Assembly: GCA_905202115.1 (NCBI GenBank)
Contig: CAJKQZ010000166.1
Span: 1-5,399 of the forward strand
DNA length: 5,399 bases
From: an uncultured Prevotellaceae bacterium
GTDB lineage: Bacteria > Bacteroidota > Bacteroidia > Bacteroidales > Bacteroidaceae
Reading direction: 5' to 3'
In this document: positions 1 through 5,344 of the stretch, in pieces
Layout of the letters: each line of letters begins with the position of its first letter
Numbering within the stretch: the stretch's first letter is position 1
Made by a program: the position numbers and the translations under genes
Notes under the pieces: generated by a model
Database searches by the model: none
What the model saw: the letters and a program-made list of their open reading frames with translations, nothing else
Told to the model about the DNA's origin: nothing

Positions 1-42
1 AATATGTCTGAGATATTTTGAATTATCTCAGACATATTTTTT
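1..42 (+). terminator. AT-rich hairpin with T6 run, possible intrinsic terminator
   Basis: Positions 1-15 are the exact reverse complement of 24-38, giving a 15-bp stem with an 8-base loop (TTTTGAAT), followed by six T's (37-42). The shape is that of a rho-independent terminator, but the stem is weak in GC. It would act on a plus-strand transcript entering from left of the window, which cannot be seen. The same stem occurs unchanged in copy 2, so it belongs to a repeated element and may have a role other than termination. Confidence 0.55.
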
Positions 43-104
43 GCTACATATACACTTGCTGATTTTCAAGTACTTGCCAGGTGACCGTTTTTGTCTGCAA
101 AGCC
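1..104 (+). repeat. Composite intergenic repeat, copy 1 (hairpin plus conserved tail)
   Basis: This copy aligns without gaps to copy 2 at 2865-2968; I count 89 identical bases in the first 100. Positions 50-104 also align without gaps to the reverse complement of 5345-5399, with 49 of 55 identical. The order is a long AT-rich hairpin (1-38), a T6 run (37-42), the spacer GCTAC, a segment around TATACAC and GCTGATTT, a small palindrome CAAGTACTTG (67-76), and the core TGACCGTTTTTGTCTG (82-97), which is identical in all three copies. The window begins inside the element, so its left edge cannot be seen. It lies upstream of, and points towards, the response regulator gene. I do not recognise a named family. 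A dispersed non-coding or MITE-like element, or a terminator with a conserved extension, would both fit. Confidence 0.85.
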
Positions 105-189
105 ATGCGGATTCAGAGTCTTTAAGGTCTTAAATACCCTATAGGACAGAAAAGCCTCCTGAACGCCCCGCCGCAGACTGCCGCGGGCA

Positions 190-211
190 TTCTTAATGAA
201 ATCTTAACATA
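190..211 (+). promoter_or_regulatory. Candidate response-regulator binding site: TCTTAA direct repeat, 11-bp period
   Basis: TCTTAA occurs at 191-196 and again at 202-207, exactly 11 bp apart, within TTAATG-N5-TTAACA. OmpR/PhoB-family regulators bind head-to-tail to direct repeats of about 11 bp, and the Gram-positive PhoP box is TTAACA-like hexamers with about 5 bp between them, so the arrangement fits an autoregulatory site for the regulator encoded 60 bp downstream. The repeat is seen in the sequence. The function is an inference, and short AT-rich repeats arise easily by chance. Confidence 0.35.
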
Positions 212-241
212 TAGCATGACACCTGCCAAGCGGCAAATGCG

Positions 242-249
242 TAATATTG
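242..249 (+). promoter_or_regulatory. Weak candidate -7 promoter box (TAATATTG)
   Basis: TAATATTG matches the Bacteroidota -7 consensus TAnnTTTG at five of its six defined bases and lies 21 bases before the response regulator start. That would give a very short leader. I see no clear TTTG -33 element at the usual 19-21 bp spacing, so this remains tentative. The rest of 105-270 holds a TTTAAG-GT-CTTAAA palindrome (121-134), a 5-bp GC stem (167-171 with 183-187) and a small TGCC/GGCA hairpin (224-235), with no gene. Confidence 0.3.
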
Positions 250-270
250 CACACAATTATATAATAATAT

Positions 271-969
271 ATGAGTAAAGGACGAATTTTAGTTGTAGAC
301 GACGAGCCCGACCTGCGGGAAATTCTCGAAGTAAATCTCGAAAACGCGGGATACGAAGTAGTTACAGCGGCTTCGGCCGAGGAAGCTCTCGGAAAACTCG
401 GCGAAAAAGACGACCTGATACTGCTTGACGTCATGTTAGGCGGCATGTCGGGCTTTGCTATGGCCAGAAAGCTGCGCACCGAACTGAAAAACGACATTCC
501 CGTGATATTCCTCACGGCAAAGGACACCGAAAACGACCTGCTCACAGGCTTCTCGACAGGTGGCGACGACTACATAGCCAAACCTTTCTCTATTCACGAA
601 GTGCTGGCCCGCACGGCCGCCGTGCTGCGCAGGCGCAAATCACCCGCCGGCACCGCTGGCGACGCGGAAAAGGACACCATAAGCGGCGGAGACATAGAAG
701 TAAACACCGCCGCAAAGACGGTAAAGGCCGGAGGACGCGAGATAATGCTCACGCCCAAAGAATTCGGCATTCTCACCATGCTTATGAGCGAACGGGGACG
801 CGTGTTCTCGCGCGAGGAGATTCTAAGCCGCGTGTGGCGCGACGACACATTCGTACTGGCCCGCACGGTCGACGTTCACATTGCGCGCATACGCACCAAA
901 CTGGGCGAGGAAGGAAAACAGATAACCAACCGGCAGGGATACGGCTACTGCTTCATCGAAAACAGATAA
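271..969 (+). CDS. OmpR/PhoB-family response regulator transcription factor
   Basis: A 232-residue cytoplasmic two-component regulator of normal length for its family. The N-terminal receiver domain (about 4-121) carries the acidic pair D10/D11, the phosphoacceptor D53 in LLDVM, T82 in LTAK and K104 in the IAKPF motif, so all phosphorylation residues are present. A short linker (about 122-138) leads to a C-terminal winged-helix DNA-binding domain (about 139-232), with the family signature LTPKEFGIL and the recognition helix region around RTVDVHIARIRTKLG. The ATG at 271 follows an AT-rich leader without a Shine-Dalgarno sequence and places the receiver strand right at the start, so I keep it. 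The stop overlaps the kinase start as TAATG, which implies translational coupling and a cognate pair. The protein is closest in style to PhoB/PhoP regulators. Its regulon is not evident; the TCTTAA direct repeat at 190-211 could be an autoregulatory site. The family call is firm and the signal is unknown. Confidence 0.95.
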   Translation: MSKGRILVVDDEPDLREILEVNLENAGYEVVTAASAEEALGKLGEKDDLILLDVMLGGMSGFAMARKLRTELKNDIPVIFLTAKDTENDLLTGFSTGGDDYIAKPFSIHEVLARTAAVLRRRKSPAGTAGDAEKDTISGGDIEVNTAAKTVKAGGREIMLTPKEFGILTMLMSERGRVFSREEILSRVWRDDTFVLARTVDVHIARIRTKLGEEGKQITNRQGYGYCFIENR

Positions 970-2726
970 TGCGACTCAGCTACAAATACAAACTGCTTCT
1001 GTCGTTCACGGCCACATTCGCCGTGTTTGCGGCCGTACTCGTGGCTTTCGAGATGAGCCACGAGCAAAATTACAGCGCACGCCTGCTGCGCGAGCGCCTG
1101 AGCTGCTATGCCGACATGGCTGCGGGAATGATAGAAAGCGCACAAGGCGACAGTACGCGCGCGGAACTGGCGCGAATGCTGCAAACCATGCCCGACAGTG
1201 CGGCAAGGCTCACAGTTATAACGCACAACGGGGCGGTACTTTACGAATCGGGCGGTGAAAGTCCCGACAGAATGGACAACCACGCCGGCCGTCCCGAAGT
1301 GGCCGAGGCTCTTTCGGGAAAAGAAGGCTACGACATAAGAAAGTCGGCCACCACCAACGTAGAATATTTCTACTACGCCAAATCCTATCCGCACTTCATA
1401 GTGCGCGTGGCCCTGCCCTACACTCCCGACATCCGCAACTTCCTGCGCCCGAGCAGCGTATTCCTGTGGTTTGTGCTCATAGTCTTTCCTGTTGTCATCG
1501 TAATGCTCGTATATCTGTCAGACCGCATGGGAAAATCGGTTTCCAGGCTCCGGAAATTCATGAATGACGCAGAACGGGGACACGTGCCCTACGAGGAAAT
1601 CGACTTTCCCCACTCCGAATTGGGCGATATAGGCCGCAAAATCATGGAAGCCTACAAGGAGATAGAAGAAAAGGGACGTCAGGCGCGCACCGACCGCGAA
1701 CGGCTGCTCAAACACTTCCGTTATTTCGAGGGAGGCATAGCTATTTTCAACGCCCACCGCGAGATAATCTATGCCAATCCCCGTTTCACGCAATATGTAA
1801 ACACTATTCTGCCCAACCCTACGGGCAATGTCAACACAATATGGGAAGACAACGCTTTTCTGCCCGCGCGGCAGTTCGTAGAGCTGAACAACCATTCGCT
1901 AAAGGCCGGAGAGACAGCTCCTGTAACGCGTTTCACCATAAACGCCGGCAGCGCACACTTTGCGGTGCAGGTGCTGATGTATTCGGACGGCGACTTCGAG
2001 ATAACGCTCCACGACATTACGCGCGCCGAGAAGAACCGCGTGCTCAAGCAACAGATGAGCAACAACATAACCCACGAACTGCGCACGCCGGTGAGCAGCA
2101 TTCGCGGCTACATAGAGACCATAATGGAATGCGACGGCCTGCCGGACGAGCGGAAACGGTATTTTCTCAAACGCGCGCACGACCAGGTGCTGCGGCTCAG
2201 CGAACTCATACGCGACGTTGCAATCATAACAAAGGTTGAAGAGGCTCCCGAAACGATGAACAAGGAAATGATTCATCCCGCCGAGATTATGAACGAAGTC
2301 ATAGAAGAGCTGCGCACCAGGATAAACGACGCAGATATGAAAGCAGAGTGCCTGATAAGTGAAGACACCGAAATTTACGGGAACTACTCGCTCGTTTACT
2401 CTATATTCCGCAACCTTACGGAAAACAGCGTGCGCTACGCCGGACGCGGCGCCGAGATACATGCAGAATGCTACAAAAGCGGAGACGATTTCTGCTACTT
2501 CGTGTTTTACGATACCGGCAAAGGCTGCCCCGAAGAGCACCTGCCGCGGCTGTTCGAGCGGTTTTACCGTGCCGAAGAGGGACGCACGCGCGAGCTCGGC
2601 GGCTCGGGATTGGGCCTTTCCATTGTACGCAATGCCGTGACGTTCCACCACGGAAACATATCGGTGCGCAACCGCAAGGGCGGCGGCTTAGAGTTTCTTT
2701 TCACGCTCCAGAGACGCCCCATGTAG
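969..2726 (+). CDS. PhoR-like membrane sensor histidine kinase
   Basis: A 585-residue sensor kinase and the likely partner of the regulator just upstream. I chose the ATG at 969, one base inside the regulator stop, because it gives an immediate basic residue run and transmembrane segment; the longer open frame from 834 adds 45 residues that only shadow the regulator gene. In order: TM1 (about 8-29); an extracytoplasmic domain (about 30-160) with the PhoR-type pattern of an NGAVLYES strand, then NHAGRPEVAEALSGKEGY; TM2 (about 163-184); a HAMP-like linker (about 185-235); a PAS domain (about 248-350) with the IIYAN motif; HisKA with H369 in THELRTP; and HATPase with an N box around N486 (RNLTENSVRY), G1 DTGKG (515-519), an F box (LFERFYR) and G2 GGSGLGL (544-550). 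All catalytic motifs look intact. PhoR and WalK kinases share this layout, so phosphate sensing is only one possibility and I assign no symbol. Confidence 0.94.
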   Translation: MRLSYKYKLLLSFTATFAVFAAVLVAFEMSHEQNYSARLLRERLSCYADMAAGMIESAQGDSTRAELARMLQTMPDSAARLTVITHNGAVLYESGGESPDRMDNHAGRPEVAEALSGKEGYDIRKSATTNVEYFYYAKSYPHFIVRVALPYTPDIRNFLRPSSVFLWFVLIVFPVVIVMLVYLSDRMGKSVSRLRKFMNDAERGHVPYEEIDFPHSELGDIGRKIMEAYKEIEEKGRQARTDRERLLKHFRYFEGGIAIFNAHREIIYANPRFTQYVNTILPNPTGNVNTIWEDNAFLPARQFVELNNHSLKAGETAPVTRFTINAGSAHFAVQVLMYSDGDFEITLHDITRAEKNRVLKQQMSNNITHELRTPVSSIRGYIETIMECDGLPDERKRYFLKRAHDQVLRLSELIRDVAIITKVEEAPETMNKEMIHPAEIMNEVIEELRTRINDADMKAECLISEDTEIYGNYSLVYSIFRNLTENSVRYAGRGAEIHAECYKSGDDFCYFVFYDTGKGCPEEHLPRLFERFYRAEEGRTRELGGSGLGLSIVRNAVTFHHGNISVRNRKGGGLEFLFTLQRRPM

Positions 2727-2862
2727 GAAAGCCACACAGGGGCATTCCCGAAAACAACCGGGCCATAAAGATTTTCTATCCGCACCCCCACGAAAAAAAA
2801 TATTTTTTTTGCACGGTTAAAAAACTTCCCGCAGCAAATTGAAAATACAAGGGAGATAATCG
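2727..2862. other. Non-coding spacer downstream of the kinase gene
   Basis: No gene is visible between the kinase stop and repeat copy 2. It holds a weak 4-bp CCCG/CGGG hairpin (2747-2750 with 2759-2762) without a T run, and the A8-TA-T8 palindrome listed separately. The first T-run hairpin able to end the two-component transcript is the one that heads repeat copy 2, about 137 bases after the stop. Confidence 0.6.
2793..2810. repeat. Perfect A8-TA-T8 palindrome
   Basis: Eight A's, the dinucleotide TA and eight T's make an 18-bp perfect inverted repeat, 67 bp after the kinase stop. A tract like this could be intrinsically curved, bind a nucleoid protein, or act as a weak transcript end because of its T8 run. 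A stem of A-U pairs only would be unstable, so I do not call it a terminator. Confidence 0.5.
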
Positions 2863-2906
2863 AAAATATGTCTGAGATATTTTAAAATATCTCAGACATA
2901 TTTTTT
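2863..2906 (+). terminator. Perfect 42-bp palindromic hairpin with T run
   Basis: Positions 2863-2883 are the exact reverse complement of 2884-2904, making a 42-bp perfect palindrome centred on TTTTAAAA, with T's running to 2906. In RNA it would fold into a long AT-rich stem followed by U's, which suits a terminator for the two-component operon 137 bases upstream. Copy 1 has the same stem and differs only at two bases near the apex (positions 20 and 23), so the palindrome belongs to the repeat family. Confidence 0.6.
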
Positions 2907-2968
2907 GCTACGTATACACACGCTGATTTCCAGGCGCTTGACAGGTGACCGTTTTTGTCTGTAAAACT
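2863..2968 (+). repeat. Composite intergenic repeat, copy 2
   Basis: This copy matches copy 1 without gaps at a constant offset of 2864 bases. Differences cluster in the middle (for example at 2920-2921, 2930, 2933, 2935-2936 and 2941), while the hairpin arms and the core TGACCGTTTTTGTCTG (2946-2961) are unchanged. The small palindrome of copy 1 becomes CAGGCGCTTG here. Similarity fades after about 2965, though a TTAAGGTCTT motif recurs further on in both copies (122-131 and 3005-3014). It lies between the two-component operon and the NRAMP gene, in the orientation of both. Confidence 0.85.
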
Positions 2969-2985
2969 CTACGGTTCCGAGGGTC

Positions 2986-3054
2986 GTTAAAAACTTTAGA
3001 GGCATTAAGGTCTTTAACGGTGGCTGCCTTGCCGCAATGTGGCAGAACCGCCAC
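2986..3054 (+). other. Two possible RNA hairpins in the NRAMP upstream region
   Basis: Positions 2986-2998 pair with 3006-3018 around a 7-base loop (2999-3005): 13 positions with one G-U wobble and one A-C mismatch. Next, GTGGC (3020-3024) plus TGCC (3025-3028) pair with GGCA (3041-3044) and GCCAC (3050-3054), with a five-base bulge. Neither ends in a T run. They might belong to a leader or small RNA if transcription starts upstream, but I see no convincing promoter here and do not claim a riboswitch. Confidence 0.3.
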
Positions 3055-3115
3055 AGGAAAACGCACATATACCGCTGAACAATGGTTACGCATACTCACA
3101 CAGTTACCCCTGCAT

Positions 3116-3159
3116 GGGTATTTTACCGCTTCCTACAGCGAAAAACGGGTATTTTGCGG
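3116..3159. repeat. Short direct repeat GGGTATTTT, 31 bp apart
   Basis: GGGTATTTTACCG starts at 3116 and GGGTATTTTGCGG at 3147, so the shared nine-base GGGTATTTT recurs at 31 bp, about three helical turns. It sits 73-116 bases before the NRAMP start, where a metal-responsive repressor or activator could bind. TACCC (3105-3109) can also pair with GGGTA (3116-3120). The arrangement does not resemble a standard Fur, MntR or DtxR operator that I know, so the regulatory role is a guess. Confidence 0.3.
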
Positions 3160-3190
3160 AACTCCCCGCACGCGGCAACATTTTATTGCG

Positions 3191-3198
3191 TAACTTTC
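3191..3198 (+). promoter_or_regulatory. Tentative -7 box for the NRAMP gene (TAACTTTC)
   Basis: TAACTTTC matches the Bacteroidota -7 consensus TAnnTTTG except at the last base and would place transcription start about 25-30 bases before the ATG at 3232. No TTTG lies at the expected -33 spacing, so support is weak. No Shine-Dalgarno sequence precedes the ATG, as is usual in this phylum. Confidence 0.25.
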
Positions 3199-3231
3199 GC
3201 CGGTACAGGGTGAACGCATACAACAACACGC

Positions 3232-4497
3232 ATGAAAATGAAAAACATAATAAAGGAACTGAAACGCAGACACCACCCCCGCCGCTTAGGAGGGCTGGAA
3301 ATTTTCAAATACATAGGCCCCGGACTTTTAGTAACCGTAGGATTCATCGATCCGGGCAACTGGGCCAGCAATTTCGCCGCCGGCTCTGAATACGGCTACG
3401 CCCTGCTGTGGGTTGTAACGCTGTCGACAATCATGCTGATAATGCTGCAGCACAATGTGGCGCACTTGGGCATTGCCACGGGGCTCTGCCTGAGCGAGGC
3501 CGCCACGAGGCACACGCCCCGGTGGGTGAGCCGCCCTATTCTCGCCACGGCGGTGTGTGCGAGCATTTCGACATCGCTGGCAGAAATACTCGGAAGCGCC
3601 ATTGCGCTGCAAATGCTGTTCGGCATTCCCATTATCTGCGGCTCGATACTGGCTACGGCGTTCACGGCGATAATGCTTTTCACGAACTCCTACCGACGCA
3701 TAGAAAAAGCGATAATAGGTTTCGTGTCGATAATAGGCCTGTCGTTCATATACGAGCTCTTTCTCATCGACATAGACTGGACGCAGGCGGCCGTCGGAGC
3801 CATAAAGCCGTCTATACCGCAGGGAAGCCTGCTTATAGTAATGAGCGTGATAGGAGCAGTGGTCATGCCGCACAACCTGTTCCTGCACTCCGAAATAGTT
3901 CAAAGCCGAGAGTTCAACAAGCGCGACGACAAAAGCATTCGCAAGGCGCTCGACTACGAGCTGTTCGACACGCTGTTCTCGATGATAGTGGGCTGGGCCA
4001 TAAACAGCGCTATGATTCTGCTGGCCGCGGCCACCATGTTCAAGGCCGGCGAGACGGTAAGCGACTTAGGGCAGGCACAGTCGCTGCTCACGCCTCTTTT
4101 GGGCGGCAACGCGGCCACGGTGTTCGCCGTGGCGCTGCTGCTGGCGGGCCTGTCGTCGACGGTGACAAGCGGTATGGCGGCGGGCACGATATTCGCCGGC
4201 ATATTCGGCGAGCCCTATAACATAAAGGACATACACTCCGCCACGGGCGTGGCCCTGTCGCTCGTAGCGGCGCTAATAATAATATGTATGATAGGCGACC
4301 CGTTCAGAGGACTTATAATATCGCAGACAATGCTGAGCATCCAGCTGCCTTTAACGGTTTTTCTACAGGTTTATCTCACGTCGTCGCAAAAGGTAATGGG
4401 CCAGTACGCCAACAAACGATGGTACTCCGCCATGCTCTACTCGCTTGCGGCCTTAGTAACCGCGCTCAACGTATGGCTGCTTCTCGAGTGCATATAA
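3232..4497 (+). CDS. mntH: NRAMP-family Mn2+/Fe2+ transporter (MntH type)
   Basis: A 421-residue inner-membrane protein of the NRAMP family, which imports Mn2+ and Fe2+ with protons. It has about eleven hydrophobic segments and the usual length. The metal-site signatures are intact: DPGN in TM1 (D40-N43, in GFIDPGNWAS) and the TM6 motif AVVMPHN (A209 to N215, with M212 and H214). Other conserved blocks are LAEILGSAIALQMLFGIP (about 116-133, with E118), SSTVTSGMAAG (about 308-318) and SQTMLSIQLP (about 364-373, with Q365). The TM6 methionine is the residue that favours transition metals over Mg2+ or Ca2+ in this family. The ATG at 3232 is followed by another at 3238; both leave the same basic N-terminus, so the start could be two codons later. 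It is convergent with a ferritin gene, which suits an iron or manganese role. Mn2+ versus Fe2+ preference cannot be read from the sequence. Confidence 0.95.
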   Translation: MKMKNIIKELKRRHHPRRLGGLEIFKYIGPGLLVTVGFIDPGNWASNFAAGSEYGYALLWVVTLSTIMLIMLQHNVAHLGIATGLCLSEAATRHTPRWVSRPILATAVCASISTSLAEILGSAIALQMLFGIPIICGSILATAFTAIMLFTNSYRRIEKAIIGFVSIIGLSFIYELFLIDIDWTQAAVGAIKPSIPQGSLLIVMSVIGAVVMPHNLFLHSEIVQSREFNKRDDKSIRKALDYELFDTLFSMIVGWAINSAMILLAAATMFKAGETVSDLGQAQSLLTPLLGGNAATVFAVALLLAGLSSTVTSGMAAGTIFAGIFGEPYNIKDIHSATGVALSLVAALIIICMIGDPFRGLIISQTMLSIQLPLTVFLQVYLTSSQKVMGQYANKRWYSAMLYSLAALVTALNVWLLLECI

Positions 4498-4528
4498 AAA
4501 AGGTGCGCAGCCAATAAAGCTACGCACC
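4496..4528 (-). terminator. Intrinsic terminator of the ferritin gene, overlapping the mntH stop
   Basis: Positions 4502-4511 pair with 4519-4528 around a 7-base loop: nine pairs plus one mismatch, GC-rich at the base. Read on the minus strand, the hairpin is followed directly by six T's (complement of 4496-4501), the standard form for ending ferritin transcription 24 bases past its stop. On the plus strand the A6 precedes the hairpin and no T run follows, so it should end mntH poorly. The T tract overlaps two bases of the mntH stop codon, so the two genes are packed very tightly. Confidence 0.75.
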
Positions 4529-4537
4529 GGTTAAAGG

Positions 4538-4564
4538 CAAGAGCGGTCTTTTCACGCTCTTTGC
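4538..4564. other. Hairpin across the ferritin stop codon
   Basis: AAGAGCG (4539-4545) pairs with CGCTCTT (4555-4561) around a 9-base loop, and the stem can extend with one bulged T. It covers the last codons and the TGA of ferritin and lies 40-65 bases after the mntH stop. With no T run on either strand it is not a classic terminator, but it could stall or protect the 3' end of the mntH transcript. Confidence 0.35.
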
Positions 4565-5034
4565 GACATCTTTTCGTCGAGGAAGAACAGAGCCGTACAG
4601 TCGGCCTTGTTTACGCGTTCCATTATGCCGCGGGAAGTGGCTTCCTCCTCCACCTGTTCGCGCACGTAGCCCTGAAGGAAGTCCTCCGAAGCCTTGTCAC
4701 CCTGTTCGGAAGCCACGTTAACAAGTTCGTCGATAAGAGCCGACACCTTGCATTCATGCTCATAAACATTCTTGAACAGAGCAGCAACACTCTCCCATTT
4801 TCTGGGAACCTCATCGATATTTCCTATCACCACCGAGCCCCCGCGACTCACGACGTAGTCGCTCAACCCGTAGGCGTGTTCCATTTCTTCGAGCGACTGC
4901 TTTTTAAGCCAGTGCGCGAAGCCGTCGTACCCCTCTTTTTTAAGATAATACGACATTGAAAGATACAAGTTTGCCGACCACATTTCAGCGGCAATCTGCT
5001 TGTTGATAGCCTTGACTAATTTTTCCGAAATCAT
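4552..5034 (-). CDS. ftnA: Non-heme ferritin (bacterial FtnA type)
   Basis: A 160-residue cytoplasmic iron-storage protein that oxidises Fe2+ and stores it as a mineral inside a shell, normally of 24 subunits. It is a four-helix-bundle ferritin of usual length. The ferroxidase residues fall at the positions typical of FtnA: E17 (AAEMWS), E50 and H53 (LEEMEH), E94 (YEHE), Q127 and E130 (REQVEEEA). It lacks the heme-binding methionine pattern of bacterioferritin and the N-terminal layout of Dps. The wording of the N-terminus (AEMWSANLYLSMSYY, then GFAHWLKKQS) is very like Bacteroides ferritins. I chose the ATG at 5034 because the family starts with MISEKL; the longer open frame towards 5358 runs through the promoter. 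Transcription probably starts near 5100, giving a leader of roughly 65 bases. The gene is convergent with mntH and ends in its own terminator. Confidence 0.96.
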   Translation of the reverse strand: MISEKLVKAINKQIAAEMWSANLYLSMSYYLKKEGYDGFAHWLKKQSLEEMEHAYGLSDYVVSRGGSVVIGNIDEVPRKWESVAALFKNVYEHECKVSALIDELVNVASEQGDKASEDFLQGYVREQVEEEATSRGIMERVNKADCTALFFLDEKMSQRA

Positions 5035-5076
5035 AGCATTATTGTTTTTAGATTGAACTTTGTTTTTTAATTCTTC

Positions 5077-5112
5077 GGAAAGATTTATCGTCTTCCCTTG
5101 CCTGCAAAGATA
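5077..5112 (-). promoter_or_regulatory. Ferritin promoter -7 box and leader hairpin
   Basis: On the minus strand TATCTTTG (complement 5105-5112), followed by CAGG, is a perfect match to the Bacteroidota -7 consensus TAnnTTTG. No good TTTG -33 element lies 19-21 bp upstream, which suggests that an activator or another determinant helps. Just inside the predicted transcript, GGGAAGA (complement 5091-5097) can pair with TCTTTCC (complement 5077-5083) around a 7-base loop, including one G-U pair. This 5'-end hairpin might protect the mRNA. I see no Fur-like site. Confidence 0.65.
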
Positions 5113-5344
5113 GCATAGGCAACAATACGCCGTCGCTTCATACAGTTGAAAAAAAGTGAAAAACGAATAAACTTTCATAAAGCCGCGCATTTTTTTCCGG
5201 TTTTGCAGCCGCCATTGCAATCCGCAGGATTCATACGTTCTGACGCGCAAGGTTTTGCCGCACAAGATACCGAAAAAGCACAAGCTCTCCCGAAGACGGA
5301 AAAAAGGCATTGCGCCCTTAAAGTACGCAGCGCCCTGACGCAAG
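5113..5344. other. Non-coding region between the ferritin promoter and repeat copy 3
   Basis: I find no credible gene here. Open frames exist on the minus strand but have no family resemblance and run through the promoter. A degenerate duplicate is visible: 5236-5258 and 5331-5352 share the pattern TGACGC-AAGG-TTTTGC about 95 bp apart, with two small indels. The second instance runs into repeat copy 3. Several homopolymer tracts also occur (A's near 5150-5163 and 5300-5305, T's near 5190-5196). Confidence 0.5.

Noticed and set aside
834..968. N-terminal extension of the histidine kinase from an ATG at 834
   Set aside because: The added 45 residues overlap the regulator's DNA-binding domain in another frame. 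The ATG at 969 gives the typical coupled start and TM1.
1899..2651. 250-codon minus-strand open frame inside the kinase gene
   Set aside because: It is antisense to the HisKA and HATPase domains. The frame follows the GC pattern of the sense gene and has no recognisable domain.
2945..3193. 82-codon plus-strand open frame starting with GTG in repeat copy 2
   Set aside because: It begins inside the non-coding repeat, its frame is closed early in copies 1 and 3, and the sequence resembles no family I know. It looks like a repeat-derived chance ORF.
2945..3231. A yybP-ykoY-type manganese riboswitch before mntH
   Set aside because: I could not find the conserved paired-loop arrangement of that class. 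The hairpins seen are generic.
3408..4220. 270-codon plus-strand open frame inside mntH
   Set aside because: It is an alternate-frame shadow of a clear NRAMP gene, rich in His, Arg and Gly, with no domain signature.
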